From UBA4615 sp035628395 (lineage in GTDB: Bacteria; Pseudomonadota; Gammaproteobacteria; Burkholderiales; Burkholderiaceae_E), in NCBI GenBank assembly GCA_035628395.1, contig DASPJX010000272.1, forward strand, positions 1 through 64,000: DNA of 64,000 nt, given 5' to 3'. A program made the translations under genes and the position numbers. Below, in pieces: positions 61,395 through 64,000 of this stretch. The notes below the pieces were generated by a model. The model ran no database searches. It was given only the letters and a program-made list of their open reading frames with translations, and was not told the DNA's origin. Numbering within the stretch: position 1 is the stretch's first letter; each line of letters starts with the position of its first letter.

Positions 61395-62894
61395 CTACTC
61401 CGGCGGCCGGCGCGCGTGCCAGTCGGTCGCCCGCTGGAAGCGGTCGGCGACGCCGAGCAGCCGCGACTCGGCGAAGCGGTCGGCGATCAGCTGCAGGCCG
61501 ACCGGCCGGCCGCCCTCGCCGAAGCCCGCCGGCATCGACAGCCCGGGCAGGCCCGCGAGCGAGGCGCCGAGCGTGTAGACGTCGGCGAGGTAGTCGCGCA
61601 CCGGATCCTCGACGTGCTCGCCGACGTTCCACGCGACCGTCGGCGAGACCGGCCCGGCGAGCACGTCGACGCGCGCGAACGCGGCGGCGAAGTCCTCGGC
61701 GATCAGCCGCCGCAGCTTCTGGGCCTGCAGGTAGTAGGCGTCGTAGTAGCCGTGCGAGAGCACGTAGGTGCCGACCATGATGCGGCGCCGCACCTCCGGC
61801 CCGAAGCCCTCGGCGCGGGTGCGCCGGTACAGGTCCTTCAGGTCGGCGGGGTCGGCCGCGCGATGGCCGTAGCGCACGCCGTCGAAGCGCGAGAGGTTGC
61901 TCGAGGCCTCGGCCGGCGCGATCACGTAGTACGCCGGGATCGACAGCCGCGTGCGCGGCAGCGACACCTCGACGAGCGCCGCGCCGAGCGACTCGAGCGT
62001 GCCGAGCGCCCCGCGCACCGCGCGCTCGACGCCCGGGGCGAGCCCCTCGCCGAACCACTCGCGCGGCACGCCGACGCGCAGCCCGGCGAGCGGGCGCGAC
62101 GGGCCGGCCTCGCCGCGGCCCTCGGGCACCGGCGACGCCGCGAGCCCGGCGACGAAGTCCTCGGGCGGTCGCTCGAGGCTGGTCGAGTCGCGGGGGTCGA
62201 AGCCGGCCATCGCGGTCAGCAGCGCCGCGCAGTCGGCCGCCGACGCGCCGAACGCGCCGCCCTGGTCGAGGCTCGACGCGTACGCGATCATCCCGAAGCG
62301 CGACACCCGGCCGTAGGTCGGCTTCACGCCGGTGATGCCGCACATCGCCGCCGGCTGGCGCACCGAGCCGCCGGTGTCGGTGCCGGTGGCGAGCGGAACG
62401 AGCCGCGCGGCGACCGCCGCCGCCGAGCCGCCGGACGAGCCGCCGGGCACCGCCGCCGGATCCCACGGGTTGCGCACCGGGCCGAAGTGCGAATGCTCGT
62501 TCGACGAGCCCATCGCGAACTCGTCGCAGCTCGTCTTGCCGACGCAGACCGCGCCGGCCGCGGCCAGCCGCTCGACGACCGCGGCGTCGAACGGGCTCGT
62601 GTACTCGGCGAGCATCCGCGAGCCGGCGGTCGAGCGCCAGCCGCGGGTCGCGAAGATGTCCTTGTGCGCGACCGGCAGGCCGAGCAGCGGCGCGCGCTCC
62701 CCGGCGGCGAGCCGTGCGTCGGCCGCGCGGGCCTGTTCGAGCGTCGCGTCGGGACGCACGTCGATGAATGCGTTAAGACTGCTCGCGGCGATCCGCTCGA
62801 GGCAGTGCTCCGCGAGCGCCGCGGCGGTGACCTCGCCCGCGTCGAGCGCGCGACGGAGCTCCGGCAGCGGGCGGACGTGCCAGTCGGCGCTCAT
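61395..62894 (-). CDS. gatA: Aspartyl/glutamyl-tRNA(Asn/Gln) amidotransferase subunit A
   Basis: A 499-residue amidase-signature protein. The Ser-cis-Ser-Lys triad is Lys78 (PVAHKDIF), Ser153 (GGSSGGSAAA) and Ser177 (GTDTGGSVRQPA). It releases ammonia from glutamine for GatB. ATG 62894 overlaps the gatC stop by 4 bases, so subunits C and A are coupled. Confidence 0.95.
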   Translation of the reverse strand: MSADWHVRPLPELRRALDAGEVTAAALAEHCLERIAASSLNAFIDVRPDATLEQARAADARLAAGERAPLLGLPVAHKDIFATRGWRSTAGSRMLAEYTSPFDAAVVERLAAAGAVCVGKTSCDEFAMGSSNEHSHFGPVRNPWDPAAVPGGSSGGSAAAVAARLVPLATGTDTGGSVRQPAAMCGITGVKPTYGRVSRFGMIAYASSLDQGGAFGASAADCAALLTAMAGFDPRDSTSLERPPEDFVAGLAASPVPEGRGEAGPSRPLAGLRVGVPREWFGEGLAPGVERAVRGALGTLESLGAALVEVSLPRTRLSIPAYYVIAPAEASSNLSRFDGVRYGHRAADPADLKDLYRRTRAEGFGPEVRRRIMVGTYVLSHGYYDAYYLQAQKLRRLIAEDFAAAFARVDVLAGPVSPTVAWNVGEHVEDPVRDYLADVYTLGASLAGLPGLSMPAGFGEGGRPVGLQLIADRFAESRLLGVADRFQRATDWHARRPPE

Positions 62895-63178
62895 TCGATC
62901 ACCCGCGGCACGAGGTACAGGCCGTGCGCGACCGAGGGGGCGACGCGCTGGTAGTCGTCGCGGCGATCGGGCTCGGTGACCTCGTCGGGTCGCAGCCTCA
63001 GGGTCAGATCGCCCGCGTGGGTCATGGGTTCGACACCGGTGGTGTCGACGGCCTGGAGCTCCTCGACGAGCTCGAGGACGCGGTTGAGCTGATCGAGCGT
63101 GCGAGCGGCTTCTTCGGGCGTGAGTTCGAGTCGGGCCAGATCGGCGATCCGGGCGACGTCGGCGGCGGTGAGTGACAG
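62891..63178 (-). CDS. gatC: Aspartyl/glutamyl-tRNA(Asn/Gln) amidotransferase subunit C, CTG start
   Basis: A 95-residue GatC: SLTAADVARIADLARLEL at the start, then a LDQLNRVLELVEELQAVDT helix, and YLVPRVIE at the end, the usual GatC finish. No ATG, GTG or TTG is available in frame: a TGA lies 10 codons before the expected start and the first Met codon is far inside. CTG at 63178 stands exactly where the family's Met is expected, with GGGGA 6 bases upstream. CTG is a known but rare start codon. GatC stabilises GatA and GatB. Confidence 0.85.
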   Translation of the reverse strand: MSLTAADVARIADLARLELTPEEAARTLDQLNRVLELVEELQAVDTTGVEPMTHAGDLTLRLRPDEVTEPDRRDDYQRVAPSVAHGLYLVPRVIE

Positions 63179-63191
63179 CGGAAATCCCCGA

Positions 63192-63227
63192 TTTTCTGCG
63201 TTTAGTCAAGGAATTATAAGGTATGAT
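63192..63227. promoter_or_regulatory. Overlapping divergent promoters for gatC and mreB
   Basis: An AT-rich island in very GC-rich DNA. On the minus strand TATAAT (63218-63213) points to gatC, with a start expected near 63206. On the plus strand TATAAG (63215-63220) with TTTTCT 17 bases upstream (63192-63197), or TATGAT at 63222-63227, points to mreB. The two sets overlap, so they probably compete for RNA polymerase. Confidence 0.55.
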
Positions 63228-63309
63228 TCGCGCCGTTTCACAGGAGATGCGGGCTCCGAGCGGCACCCCTCCGGCACCCCCGTCCCCACCCCTCTAAACG
63301 GAACCGACG

Positions 63310-64000
<691 letters not shown>

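Overview
The window is very GC-rich bacterial DNA. It has the gene content and some of the gene order of a betaproteobacterium of the order Burkholderiales. Evidence for this is the gatC-gatA-lipoprotein-gatB block divergent from mreB, xthA next to pyrE, rdgC, a second IF-1 gene, gcdH, and 3-oxoadipate genes with an IclR regulator. Genes are tightly packed, many with 4-base ATGA or GTGA stop-start overlaps. No rRNA, tRNA, insertion sequence, prophage or CRISPR array was seen.

Layout. Bases 1-3109: the end of gcdH, a LysR regulator, and a marR-MFS pair whose start codon lies inside a palindrome. 3120-13756: a MASE1/PAS sensor kinase, a nucleoside deoxyribosyltransferase-like gene, a YidB-like protein, an adenine/adenosine deaminase, a GST-SDR pair, a DHA2 exporter, and an SbtA-family permease divergent from a LysR gene. 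13999-23335: housekeeping and orphan genes (infA paralogue, psd, rdgC, a thioesterase, an enolase-superfamily enzyme, a stand-alone TOPRIM protein, a conserved unknown, DMT and LysE transporters, a phosphoesterase and a lipid kinase). 23477-28434: a cobalamin riboswitch followed by a complete B12 uptake operon, btuB-btuF-btuC-btuD. 28455-31452: an MBL hydrolase, a YfiM-like protein, a small heat-shock gene with a good sigma-32 promoter and an intrinsic terminator, and a TauE/SafE permease.

31490-47634 is the main accessory block, a catabolic island. One arm (39341 down to 31490) encodes an intradiol dioxygenase, an FAD-linked dehydrogenase, a complete ribose-type ABC importer, a SnoaL-like protein and a RutE-type nitroreductase. 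The other arm (46717 down to 40411) encodes both 3-oxoadipate CoA-transferase subunits, a maleylacetate reductase, a 3-oxoadipyl-CoA thiolase, a Rieske protein, a TRZ/ATZ-type amidohydrolase and a beta-hydroxyacid dehydrogenase. A LysR and an IclR regulator sit at the divergent junctions, each beside palindromes. Together these give a hydroxyquinol -> maleylacetate -> 3-oxoadipate -> succinyl-CoA + acetyl-CoA route with its own importer. The upstream substrate is not evident.

47652-57311: a VOC protein, a striking 9-bp tandem-repeat array, an alpha/beta hydrolase, a LysR/cupin pair, a phosphoesterase, a class III aminotransferase with AmpG, an M48 protease, xthA and pyrE. 57331-64000: a small membrane protein, a glycine-rich stress-type protein, a lipoprotein, gatB, a lipoprotein, gatA, gatC (apparently starting at CTG) and the start of mreB.
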